Under the pieces are notes generated by a model. The model had not been told where the DNA came from and did no database searches. It saw only the letters and a list, made by a program, of their open reading frames with translations. Positions 1 through 5,691 of a DNA stretch of 13,998 bases are shown here, one piece after another; position 1 is the first letter of the stretch; every line of letters starts with the position of its first letter. Location: positions 1 through 13,998 of the forward strand of contig DASWII010000054.1 of the NCBI GenBank assembly GCA_036397755.1, written 5' to 3'. The stretch comes from CAMYLY01 sp036397755 (GTDB lineage: Bacteria > Gemmatimonadota > Gemmatimonadetes > Gemmatimonadales > GWC2-71-9). The position numbers were made by a program, and so were the translations under genes.

Positions 1-20
1 CGACGGTTCCGGAGGTTCAC

Positions 21-155
21 ATGACGGCGGTGACGGTTCGATTGATTCCCAAGCTGCCCACGGTCCGCGAAAGCGGGTCGACTCCAAAGTGCAGCATCCA
101 CCTTCTTGGCAGGGCTCCTGGCCCTCTTCCCCATCCCACCCGTCCTGTCGCCTGA
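21..155 (+). CDS. Small truncated ORF of unknown function
   Basis: An ATG at 21 is preceded by GGAGG at 10-14 with a 6-base gap, which is a strong ribosome-binding site. The frame runs 44 codons (MTAVTVRLIPKLPTVRESG...) to a TGA at 153-155. The first 25 residues vaguely recall the arm-binding N-terminus of some tyrosine recombinases, but this is too weak to name it. The C-terminal part is rich in Pro, Gly and Arg and looks like out-of-frame sequence, so this is probably the head of a gene cut off at about 100, where the leftward membrane-protein remnant ends. It may also be fortuitous. Confidence 0.3.
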   Translation: MTAVTVRLIPKLPTVRESGSTPKCSIHLLGRAPGPLPHPTRPVA

Positions 156-523
156 GTTCATCATCCTCGCCAGCTCCGTCTCAGTGAGAAGCGCCAACAT
201 GTTGTATCCGATTGCTGCCAAAACGAACACGACGGTGGCTGAGACAGGGAGGTTCGACCAAGCCAGAATCGCGGTCCCAGACTCCCGATAAACAAATGGA
301 GCAATTGCGAGAACGTTCACGAGAGAAAATACCACAGCAACCAAAGTTGCGAGCACAAGCTTGCCAAGCACGAACCAAGCTCGCGGCAGGCCATTAGAAA
401 CGAGTAGTGCAGCCGTACCCCACGAGAATTCGCTCGCCGTAAAGAACACGACGACGCCAGAACTGACCGACAGCGTGACTTTGCCAGCGTATCTGAGAGG
501 AATCAGCCAGCCCGCCGGAGGGG
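106..523 (-). pseudogene. Membrane-protein remnant (possibly ABC-2-type permease)
   Basis: Read leftward from about 523, one frame stays open to the window edge and encodes several hydrophobic stretches: VTLSVSSGVVVFFTA, then LVLATLVAVVFSLVNVLAIAP, then ATVVFVLAAIGYNMLALL. The stretch GLPRAWFVLGKLVLATLVAVV resembles the junction where ABC-2-type permeases enter a membrane helix after a PR..lGK motif. That family assignment is tentative. There is no start codon at the right-hand end, because the frame emerges directly out of the truncated DUF433 gene. The hydrophobic pattern ends near 140, after which the residues are basic and uninformative. Base composition is less GC-rich than in hipA. I read it as a gene lacking its 5' part. 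Confidence 0.45.
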
Positions 524-684
524 GTGAGGTCCGGGTAGTCCGCGAGGATCTCCTCGACCATCATCCCTCCGGCCAGGAAATCGAGGATCAGCGAGACCCA
601 GATCCGATGGCCGCGGATGCACGGCTTCCCGAAGCAGATCTCCGGGTCGACGGTGATGCGAGACAGCAGAGTATCGCGATCCAT
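394..684 (-). pseudogene. Truncated DUF433 protein (antitoxin-like)
   Basis: The ATG at 684 has GGAGGA nine bases upstream. The first 54 residues match the DUF433 family: MDRDTLLSRITVDPEICFGK, PCIRGHRIWVSLILDFLAGG, then MMVEEILADYPDLT. DUF433 proteins are small (about 75 residues) and often pair with PIN-like toxins (DUF5615). Here the family match stops at about 523. The expected continuation (of the type 'EDILAALAYAA') is replaced by residues PSGGLADSSQIRW onward, an out-of-frame reading of the adjoining membrane-protein remnant. The ORF then runs on to a stop at 394. The gene has therefore lost its C-terminal third at a recombination junction. No toxin partner is visible. The N-terminal domain call is secure and the truncation is clear. 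Confidence 0.75.
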
Positions 685-744
685 GAGCCCATGTCCTCCG
701 GTGAGGGAAGCTAGTGCGCTCCGAACCGAGTCGCCTCGGCAGCT

Positions 745-844
745 GTGGTCGTCACCGACCGCCTCGCCCGCCTCCGCAAAGCCCGCGGCCTCATGCAACA
801 AGACCTGGCCGCCCCAGTGGGCCCCAATCAGGCCCAGATCCATC
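745..844 (+). pseudogene. XRE-type helix-turn-helix fragment
   Basis: Rightward from a GTG at 745 the frame reads VTDRLARLRKARGLMQQDLA and then VGPNQAQIHR. This resembles the usual 'LRKARGLTQ..LA..VGV.QAQI.R' of XRE/Cro-type DNA-binding domains. The match ends at about 844, where the expected 'YE.G' after the recognition helix is missing and the next frame begins a transporter fragment. It is probably the stump of a small regulator, about 35 codons long. It lies divergent to the DUF433 remnant across a 60-base gap. The similarity is short, so it could be chance. Confidence 0.4.
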
Positions 845-845
845 G

Positions 846-1123
846 CTCATCGCCGGCTCGGTCGCCCTCGTCGGCTTCGGCTTCGACAGCCTCATCGAAC
901 TCGGCAGCAGCGTCGCCGGTGCGTGGCGGCTGCGCTCAGATGCGGCCCCGCGGCCCGCGAACGCGCCGAACGCGCCGAACGCTTGGCCCTCCGGCTGATC
1001 GGGACCTGCTTCCTCTGCTGGCTGGCTACGTGGCCGTGGACGCGGTGAGCACGCTCGTGACCCGCGCGCCGCCCTCACCGCCGAGGCGCGCCAGACCGAG
1101 ATCTGCTGGTGCCGCTCGGCCGC
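846..1123 (+). pseudogene. Cation diffusion facilitator (CDF) transporter, frameshifted
   Basis: Pieces of one protein appear in order in different frames. From 846: LIAGSVALVGFGFDSLIEL plus GSSVAGAWRLRSDA, the characteristic membrane segment with an F-D-S motif. From about 945: ARERAERAERLALRLIG followed by TCFL. From about 1018: LAGYVAVDAVSTLVTR. From about 1064: ALTAEARQTEIC. All four segments occur in this order in CDF-family cation efflux proteins, which exchange Zn2+, Fe2+ or similar ions for protons across the inner membrane. The reading frame changes at least three times, roughly 25-30 codons appear to be missing before the last piece, and the gene ends at the hipA stop. It is a decayed, non-functional copy. 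Confidence 0.6.
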
Positions 1124-2395
1124 TCACACCAGCCGCCGGTGCAGCGCGCCGATCTCGCTGACCAGCTTCTTCGGCACCCCGGCCTCCCGCGCCGCCGCCG
1201 GCCACCGGTCTAGGGCCGAGGCCACCCTCTCGATCACCTCGGCGCCGTCCTTCCGGATGCTGAACCGCGCGCCGACGGCCAGCAGATCCGCGCGCGTGAT
1301 GCCCTCGCGCGTGCCGGCGATCGTCATCTGGTGGTAGCGGGTGAAGCCGTGGCCGCGCGCGAACGTCAGGTCGTAGGCCGGCGCCAGCGACCAGCGGCCC
1401 TCCGGCGTCATGAGGAACGCGACGTTCTTGACGTGATCGTCCTGGTTCACCGCCGCCACGTTGAACACCATCCGCCGGAACGCCTCCTCCAGCGCCGGGT
1501 AGCCGAGGCCGAGCGCCAGCACGGTGCGCAGCAGCTGCTCGTAGGAGAAGGTGCCCGGCGCGTCATAGTCGGCGTGCTGCATGCCGCCCAGCGTGTGGAG
1601 GTGGAGCCGCCCGTGATCGGGCGTGCGGTCGAATCGCCGCACCATGAAGTGCGCCAGCCGCCGCTCCCGCAGCAGGTGGGTCTCGGGCACGTCGAGGCCC
1701 GCGGCCCGCGCCATCACGGCATAGGCGTACTCGATTCGGCCGAACGGCCGCGGCATCGGGTCGGGCGCGTCCGGCTCGCCGACCCCGTCGAACTTGACGA
1801 TCCAGGGTTCGTCGCCAGGCCGCGGCGGCGCGAATGCCGAGCGCACCACCCCCGCCGCCCGGTTCCACAGGATGACCGCCTTGGGCCGTAGCCCCCCGGC
1901 CGAAGCACCCACCCGCATGATCTCCGGCACCGCGACATCGGTCGAACCCTCGACGATGCGTCGCGCCTGCGCCACCAGGTCCGCCACCTCCAGACTTTCA
2001 CGCTCGGCGGCGCGCGACACGCCGGTCGGCGGGCGAAACTCCAGCGCGCCCATCGCTCGGCCCCCGATGTACAGCAGGCGCTGGACCGGGCTCAGCGCCG
2101 CTTCCGGCCGGCCCCGCTGCTCGAAATAGGCCCGGATGACCGCGTTGCCGAACCGGTCCGGTAACGCGTCGGCCAGCACGCCCGGCAGCCCCTGGAACGA
2201 CGCGATGCGCGCCAGCTCGGGGAAGGTGACGGGTCCCCGCACGGCGAGCGGGAGCTTGAGCGGCGAGATTTCCAGACCGGTGCGCGCGAACTCCGGGTCG
2301 TACTCGAACGTCACCACCCCATCGTCGCTCTCAGCCACACCGCCCGCGAAGTGCCCCCACAAGTGCACCGCGGCGAGCGCGCGGATTTCAGCCAC
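1124..2395 (-). CDS. hipA: HipA-family serine/threonine kinase toxin
   Basis: This is a complete 423-residue HipA-family protein, the toxin of a type II toxin-antitoxin module. In E. coli, HipA phosphorylates glutamyl-tRNA synthetase and induces persistence; the target here is not known. The N-terminal region (about 1-125) matches the HipA N1/coupling domain. A glycine-rich loop GASAGGLRPK lies at 163-172, in which Ser165 lines up with the autophosphorylated Ser150 of E. coli HipA. K201 sits in WIVKFDG. The catalytic loop NQDDHVKN is at 317-324 and the metal-binding motif APAYDL contains D342. All key kinase residues appear present. Translation starts at a GTG at 2395, overlapping the hipB stop by 8 bases, which indicates translational coupling. 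Length is normal for the family (about 420-440). The 3' end abuts the CDF remnant. Confidence 0.93.
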   Translation of the reverse strand: MAEIRALAAVHLWGHFAGGVAESDDGVVTFEYDPEFARTGLEISPLKLPLAVRGPVTFPELARIASFQGLPGVLADALPDRFGNAVIRAYFEQRGRPEAALSPVQRLLYIGGRAMGALEFRPPTGVSRAAERESLEVADLVAQARRIVEGSTDVAVPEIMRVGASAGGLRPKAVILWNRAAGVVRSAFAPPRPGDEPWIVKFDGVGEPDAPDPMPRPFGRIEYAYAVMARAAGLDVPETHLLRERRLAHFMVRRFDRTPDHGRLHLHTLGGMQHADYDAPGTFSYEQLLRTVLALGLGYPALEEAFRRMVFNVAAVNQDDHVKNVAFLMTPEGRWSLAPAYDLTFARGHGFTRYHQMTIAGTREGITRADLLAVGARFSIRKDGAEVIERVASALDRWPAAAREAGVPKKLVSEIGALHRRLV

Positions 2396-2696
2396 GGCGG
2401 CTCGCTCGCCGCCGCGGCCGGCGCCCGCCCCGGATCAGCGCCAGCGGCGACACCGGCGGCGCCGGCAGAAACCCGTCCAGGGCGTCGAGCCGACCCAACG
2501 CCCGCAAGATGGCCACCAAGGTGCCGAGCCGTGGGTTGCGTCCCGCCTCGGCAGCGAGCACCGTGTTGCGGTTCACCCCCGCCCTGGCGGCGACGTCCGC
2601 CACGCCCAGGTCCCGCGCCAGCCGCAGCGCCTTGAGACGGCGCCCCAACTCGACCATCAACTCGATGTCAGATAGTGCGCCCGATATACTGGGCAT
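2388..2696 (-). CDS. hipB: HipB-like XRE antitoxin and autorepressor
   Basis: This 102-residue protein has an XRE helix-turn-helix from about residue 17 to 70: LGRRLKALRLARDLGVADVA followed by ARAGVNRNTVLAAEAG. Such antitoxins bind and neutralise HipA and repress their own promoter. I chose the ATG at 2696 because GGAGGAG lies five bases upstream; an in-frame GTG at 2723 would add nine residues but lacks a comparable site. The tail (about 75-102) is rich in Pro and Arg (GGRRPRRRASRRG) and may contact DNA or HipA. The gene overlaps hipA by 8 bases. Its start codon lies inside a perfect inverted repeat, which fits autoregulation. Confidence 0.88.
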   Translation of the reverse strand: MPSISGALSDIELMVELGRRLKALRLARDLGVADVAARAGVNRNTVLAAEAGRNPRLGTLVAILRALGRLDALDGFLPAPPVSPLALIRGGRRPRRRASRRG

Positions 2697-2701
2697 ATCG
2701 G
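2681..2701. promoter_or_regulatory. Inverted repeat over the hipB start (candidate operator)
   Basis: CCGATAT (2681-2687) and ATATCGG (2695-2701) form perfect 7-base arms around a 7-base spacer. The right arm includes the hipB ATG. The arrangement resembles, but is not identical to, the TATCC-N8-GGATA operators bound by E. coli HipB. It lies just downstream of the predicted promoter, where a dimeric repressor could act. Confidence 0.5.
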
Positions 2702-2723
2702 CTCCTCCATGGTCATAATGCAC

Positions 2724-2754
2724 ATAATATTGGCTGCAAGATAACTCCTGTCAA
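2724..2754 (-). promoter_or_regulatory. Candidate sigma-70-like promoter of hipBA
   Basis: Read leftward, TTGACA (2754-2749) is a perfect -35 element, followed after 19 bases by TATTAT (2729-2724), a 5/6 match to the -10 element. The spacer is slightly long. Transcription would start near 2717 and leave about 20 bases before the hipB ATG. The local sequence is AT-rich compared with the flanking genes. No transcription data support it. Confidence 0.45.
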
Positions 2755-2766
2755 TATCTGCTATTT

Positions 2767-2801
2767 TGTGCAGTGCTGTCATAACCATGACTTAGTGCAC
2801 A
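2767..2801. promoter_or_regulatory. Imperfect dyad upstream of the hipBA promoter
   Basis: GTCAT (2778-2782) and ATGAC (2787-2791) are perfect arms around AACC. They are nested inside TGTGCA (2767-2772) and TGCACA (2796-2801), with a one-base offset between the inner and outer arms. It lies just upstream of the predicted -35 and could be a second repressor or activator site. Alternatively it could be a regulatory relic of the Phd-like gene that starts at 2871. Confidence 0.3.
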
Positions 2802-2870
2802 GTATGATAAGCGTTCCTGGCGAATTACACGGCCGATGGCAATCCACAAGAAAGCGCGGTCATTGATTTC

Positions 2871-2990
2871 ATGCTCAAGTTCTTTAGCGCTAGGGAGTTG
2901 CGCAACACCCCAGGCGCACTGCTGCGCGTGTCCCACGAAACGATCTATCGCTCGCTGTTAGGATGGCGGCAATCGAGGGAGTGCTGGTAG
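2871..2990 (+). pseudogene. Phd-like antitoxin N-terminus fused to IS30 transposase remnant
   Basis: A 39-codon ORF starts at the ATG at 2871 and ends with TAG at 2988-2990. Residues 1-19, MLKFFSARELRNTPGALLR, match the N-terminus of Phd/YefM-type antitoxins, a small DNA-binding family that neutralises Doc- or RelE-type toxins. The next ten residues, VSHETIYRSL, are instead the conserved motif of IS30-family transposases. Neither protein continues afterwards, and the remaining residues (LGWRQSRECW) cover the end of the ThiF remnant on the other strand. No clear ribosome-binding site is visible. I read it as an antitoxin gene interrupted within codon 19-20 by mobile-element DNA that later eroded. 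Confidence 0.5.
2925..2957 (+). mobile_element. IS30-family transposase fragment
   Basis: The frame reads RVSHETIYRSL. The V/I-S-H-E-T-I-Y pattern is a hallmark of IS30-family transposases, next to the catalytic region. Only about 11 codons are left, with no terminal inverted repeats recognised around them. It is short, so the family call rests on one well-conserved motif. Confidence 0.45.
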
Positions 2991-3440
2991 CTACCCGAAG
3001 GGTTCCAAGCAGGTGTTGTTCATCAGTTCGACACCCATCCCGACATCGATAAACGACTTGCCGGACTCTTTGAGCCTATCAACGCTGAGTCTCTTTGCCG
3101 TTCCATTGTCCAAGCATAGAAAGACAAAGCTCATTGCTTGAAGCTGGTCGACGTTTGTGGCGTCGATTGCGGTGGGATGATCAGTGATCCTTCGGCGCAT
3201 GGCCGAATACTTCTCTTGGAAGAACGCAGCCTGCGTTAGCCTCTGTCGTAATTCGCCGCCAGTCGGCGCTCCTGGCTAATCGAAGTGCGTTGTGCGGTGG
3301 AAGAACATCGCCATCAAAGAGATGGAGTTGTTCGACTGGAGTTTGAGACGAGGTCCAGACGGCACGAGCCAGTTCCCCCAAAGCCCGACGATAGCAACCC
3401 CTTCCAGTTTCGAGCTTCTTCGTCACGTCCCTCAGCTTCC
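2959..3440 (-). pseudogene. ThiF/E1-like adenylyltransferase, multiply frameshifted
   Basis: Read leftward, successive frames give one protein: DVTKKLETGR; VAIVGL then GGTGS (the ATP-binding glycine motif GxGGTGS, split by a frame change); TPVEQLHLFDGDVLPPHNAL; PGAPTGGELRQ and FFQEKYSAMRRRITDHP; IDATNVDQL; SFVFLCLDNGTAKRL; GKSFIDVGMGVEL; and TLRVATSTPSIAAIL. This is the core of bacterial ThiF-family (E1-like) enzymes that adenylate ubiquitin-like proteins, of the type carrying an N-terminal DUF6791 domain in bacterial ubiquitin-like clusters. Frame changes occur near 3390 and 3360, at 3274-3282 and near 3010. Most of the N-terminal domain and everything after SIAAIL are missing. The longest intact pieces, ending at 3181 and 2991, are fragments, not separate genes. 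It is non-functional as read. Confidence 0.72.
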
Positions 3441-3568
3441 GACTCCTCGATGTAACTATTGCCGCAGTTGGCGCACCCTTAGAAAGAGTAGACCAGGCAG
3501 TTGTTGCACGGACAGCTGCCCGCGACAGCACTCCTCGGAATACTGGATGTGGTGTTCAAGGGGGATTG

Positions 3569-3709
3569 ATGACCTATCGACGTCGCAAGCGGAGCGACAC
3601 CTGGCACCGCTGCCGCAACTGTTCGAACTGGCCTACATCCGACCATGACGTACGCCACACTGAGCCAACCACCGGGGAGAAACGCAACCAGTGTATTGCG
3701 AAAGACTGA
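3569..3709 (+). CDS. 46-residue CxxC protein of unknown function
   Basis: The ATG at 3569 follows AGGGGG (3559-3564) with a 4-base gap, and the frame ends with TGA at 3707-3709. The protein begins MTYRRRKRSDTWHRCRNCSN and continues WPTSDHDVRHTEPTTGEKRN to QCIAKD. The W-H-x-C-x-x-C-S-N-W-P-T-S segment resembles a family of small uncharacterised bacterial proteins I recall only as hypothetical, in which a second CxxC follows 'TGEL'. Here only one Cys (C42) remains in the second half and the position of its partner is Arg, so a four-Cys zinc site would be incomplete. It may therefore be decaying like its neighbours, or bind metal differently. It sits in the gap between the ThiF remnant and the redoxin gene, 141 bases before the latter. 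Confidence 0.5.
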   Translation: MTYRRRKRSDTWHRCRNCSNWPTSDHDVRHTEPTTGEKRNQCIAKD

Positions 3710-3850
3710 GTGCGAGACTGTTCAACGTAGGAAGCGCAGCCGCCGCGGGCACTCGCCTCGGCACGGGTACAACCGATCGGCCCAAGATGTGCCCTGGCGG
3801 CCCCCTGAGTTGCGGTTCCGGTTCTTGGTCCGCCCGGAAGGTGTGAAGCC

Positions 3851-4435
3851 ATGGGACGTTACCTGAAGGAAACGGTTGTCTTGGCGTTGATCGGTGTCGT
3901 GACAGCGGGCAGTGTCTACCTCGTGAGCCAAAACCGTGCGCTGTCTGATCAGAACCGGTTGCTCGCCCGGCAGGCAGTGGAGCCACGGGCGGGGCTCTAC
4001 GCTCCGACCCTCGATGCCGTCACGCTCGATGGGGACTCCGTGGTCCTCGGGCAGATCGGCCGCAGACAGCTCCTATTCTTCTTCACTCACACCTGTGCCT
4101 ACTGCCGGGCATCGGTTCCCGCATGGAACGACATTGCGCAGCGGCTCGACGTGGACGGCGGCCTCGAGGTCTATGGCGTGGCGCTCGATTCGGCGTCGAT
4201 CGCGGCGGCGTATGCAGCTGAGCAAGGTCTCCGGTTTCCGGTGATCGCGGAGCCCGAGCCTCGCCTCGCGGGACTGTACCGGGTGAGTGGCGTGCCGCTG
4301 GTCCTGATCCTTGATGAGGACGGCCGCATGGCCTACGCGCGGCTTGGCGTGCTCGAATCCCCGGCAGGGATTGACTCTGTGGTGGGCGCCGTGCGCGCGT
4401 CATCGACGAGGATGGCAGGCAAGGGAGGCACATGA
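3851..4435 (+). CDS. Membrane-anchored thioredoxin-like redoxin (TlpA/ResA type)
   Basis: The 194-residue protein has an N-terminal membrane segment (about 8-25, VVLALIGVVTAGSVYLV), a short coil-like linker (QNRALSDQNRLLARQ) and a periplasmic thioredoxin fold from about 50 to 185. The active site is TCAYC (C82, C85) after the strand LLFFFTH, and the cis-proline lies in SGVP (P149). This is the layout of TlpA/ResA/redoxin proteins, which reduce or exchange disulfides outside the cytoplasm. The ATG at 3851 has GGAAGG about nine bases upstream. The stop overlaps the next start (ATGA, 4432-4435). As first gene of a cluster encoding an eight-cysteine secreted peptide, it is a candidate thiol-disulfide partner for that peptide. 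This is inference from gene order. No convincing promoter was seen in 3710-3850. Confidence 0.85.
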   Translation: MGRYLKETVVLALIGVVTAGSVYLVSQNRALSDQNRLLARQAVEPRAGLYAPTLDAVTLDGDSVVLGQIGRRQLLFFFTHTCAYCRASVPAWNDIAQRLDVDGGLEVYGVALDSASIAAAYAAEQGLRFPVIAEPEPRLAGLYRVSGVPLVLILDEDGRMAYARLGVLESPAGIDSVVGAVRASSTRMAGKGGT

Positions 4436-5667
4436 GTTTGGCAACCCTCCTGGCCCGGACCATCATGGCAGCGGTGTCGGCGGTGGCCGTCGCGGCCTGC
4501 GGAACGGTCCGGTCGCCCGACGCTGTGGTGGTGAGGGACAGCGCCGGCGTCACGATCGTCGAGAACTTCCGGCCTGAATGGCCGGAGGGCACCGGATGGA
4601 CGATGGAGGCCGAGCCGGAGCGCATCTTGGAAGGCGCGGCGGACGTTACCGGGGCAGCACTGCTGACGGATGGTACCGTGGTCCTGCTGGATGCCATGGC
4701 ACACCAACTCCACTTCTATGGAGCTGACGGGGAATTGCTGATCTCCGCTGGGCGGGAAGGCGCGGGTCCAGGCGAGTTTACGTCCCCCACTGGTCTTCGC
4801 CGCTACCACGGCGACTCGGTCGCGGTCTTCGACCCGGGACTTGGCCGCATCTCGGTCTTCTCCGCCGCCGGCGAGTTCGCGCGCTCGGTGCCCGTCCGGC
4901 TCGCCGCCCCGCAAATCGAGCTTGTCGGAACGTTGGGTGACGGATCGTTCATCGTCCGGGCCGTCGGGTTTGGGCGCAATCGTGGCATCTGGCGCGAGCC
5001 GGCGCGTTACGCTCTCATCCTTCCAGATGGCAGCGCCTTCGACACCCTGGCCGTGCTCCCCGGCGAGGAGTTCTTTCGCACGCATTTCCGGGGCCGGTCG
5101 CTGTACGGCCACCGCCCATTCGGCCGCGCCGCGATTGGGGCTGCAGGGAGGGACGTGCTTGTCGTCAACACCGGTGACGATTGCACGCTCGCCGTATACG
5201 GCGCCGACAGAGAGACGGCGATGCTGGTCCGCCTCTCGTGCGAGCGCCGGAGGCTGGCGAGTGAGACGCTCGTGGCGTTTGAGCGTGCGCGCCTGTCCGG
5301 CATCCGCAACGCGGCCACGCGCGAGCTCTATGCGGCGCTTTACGCCGCGAACAAAGTGCCCTATCCGAAGGTCGCGCGCCCCTACGACCAACTCCTCGTG
5401 GACGCGCGGGGCAATCTCTGGATCGGGCGATACCTGCTCCCGAACGACGGCGTGCGGCACTGGCTGGTGTTTCGGACGGACGGGCGTCTCCTTGGCACCG
5501 TGGTGACACCCGTAGATCTGACGATTCAACAGGTCGGGGATGAGCACCTGGTAGGCATTGTGCGAGACGATCTGGATCGCGCCCGGGTTGAGATTCATCG
5601 CTTGGTGCGCGCGACCCACGTGCAGGAGAACGACTCGGTGGGGGAGCACCGGATGCCCCCACGCTAA
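4432..5667 (+). CDS. 6-bladed beta-propeller lipoprotein
   Basis: The protein has 411 residues with a lipoprotein signal (residues 1-22) and lipobox AVAAC (C23). Then follows the usual opening of this group (SAGVTIVENFRPEWPEGTGW) and beta-propeller repeats such as GAALLTDGTVVLLDAMAHQL, HFYGADGELLISAGREGAGP and GEF, SVAVFDPGLGRISVFSAAGE, and VDARGNLWIGRYL. These are NHL/6-bladed beta-propeller signatures. Such proteins are secreted or surface-bound, and their ligands are mostly unknown. Translation is coupled to the redoxin gene through the ATGA overlap. In Bacteroidota, comparable propellers sit beside small secreted peptides (NVEALA type) and redoxins, an arrangement repeated here with a different peptide. 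No enzyme active site is apparent. Confidence 0.85.
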   Translation: MSLATLLARTIMAAVSAVAVAACGTVRSPDAVVVRDSAGVTIVENFRPEWPEGTGWTMEAEPERILEGAADVTGAALLTDGTVVLLDAMAHQLHFYGADGELLISAGREGAGPGEFTSPTGLRRYHGDSVAVFDPGLGRISVFSAAGEFARSVPVRLAAPQIELVGTLGDGSFIVRAVGFGRNRGIWREPARYALILPDGSAFDTLAVLPGEEFFRTHFRGRSLYGHRPFGRAAIGAAGRDVLVVNTGDDCTLAVYGADRETAMLVRLSCERRRLASETLVAFERARLSGIRNAATRELYAALYAANKVPYPKVARPYDQLLVDARGNLWIGRYLLPNDGVRHWLVFRTDGRLLGTVVTPVDLTIQQVGDEHLVGIVRDDLDRARVEIHRLVRATHVQENDSVGEHRMPPR

Positions 5668-5691
5668 CCCAACCCCCGCAAGGAGGGTATC

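Noticed and set aside
961..983. Two and a bit copies of the 9-base unit ACGCGCCGA
   Set aside because: It encodes the ERAERAER stretch of the CDF remnant, an ordinary charged repeat there. There are too few copies for a functional repeat.
3181..3531. 116-codon minus-strand frame as an independent gene
   Set aside because: Only the segment around HLFDGDVLPPHNAL is meaningful and belongs to the frameshifted ThiF-like gene. The rest is out-of-frame.
3440..3540. Cys-rich minus-strand reading (CPCNNC ... CANCGNSYIEE) resembling a zinc ribbon
   Set aside because: A stop codon separates the two halves and no start or family pattern is evident, so it is probably chance.
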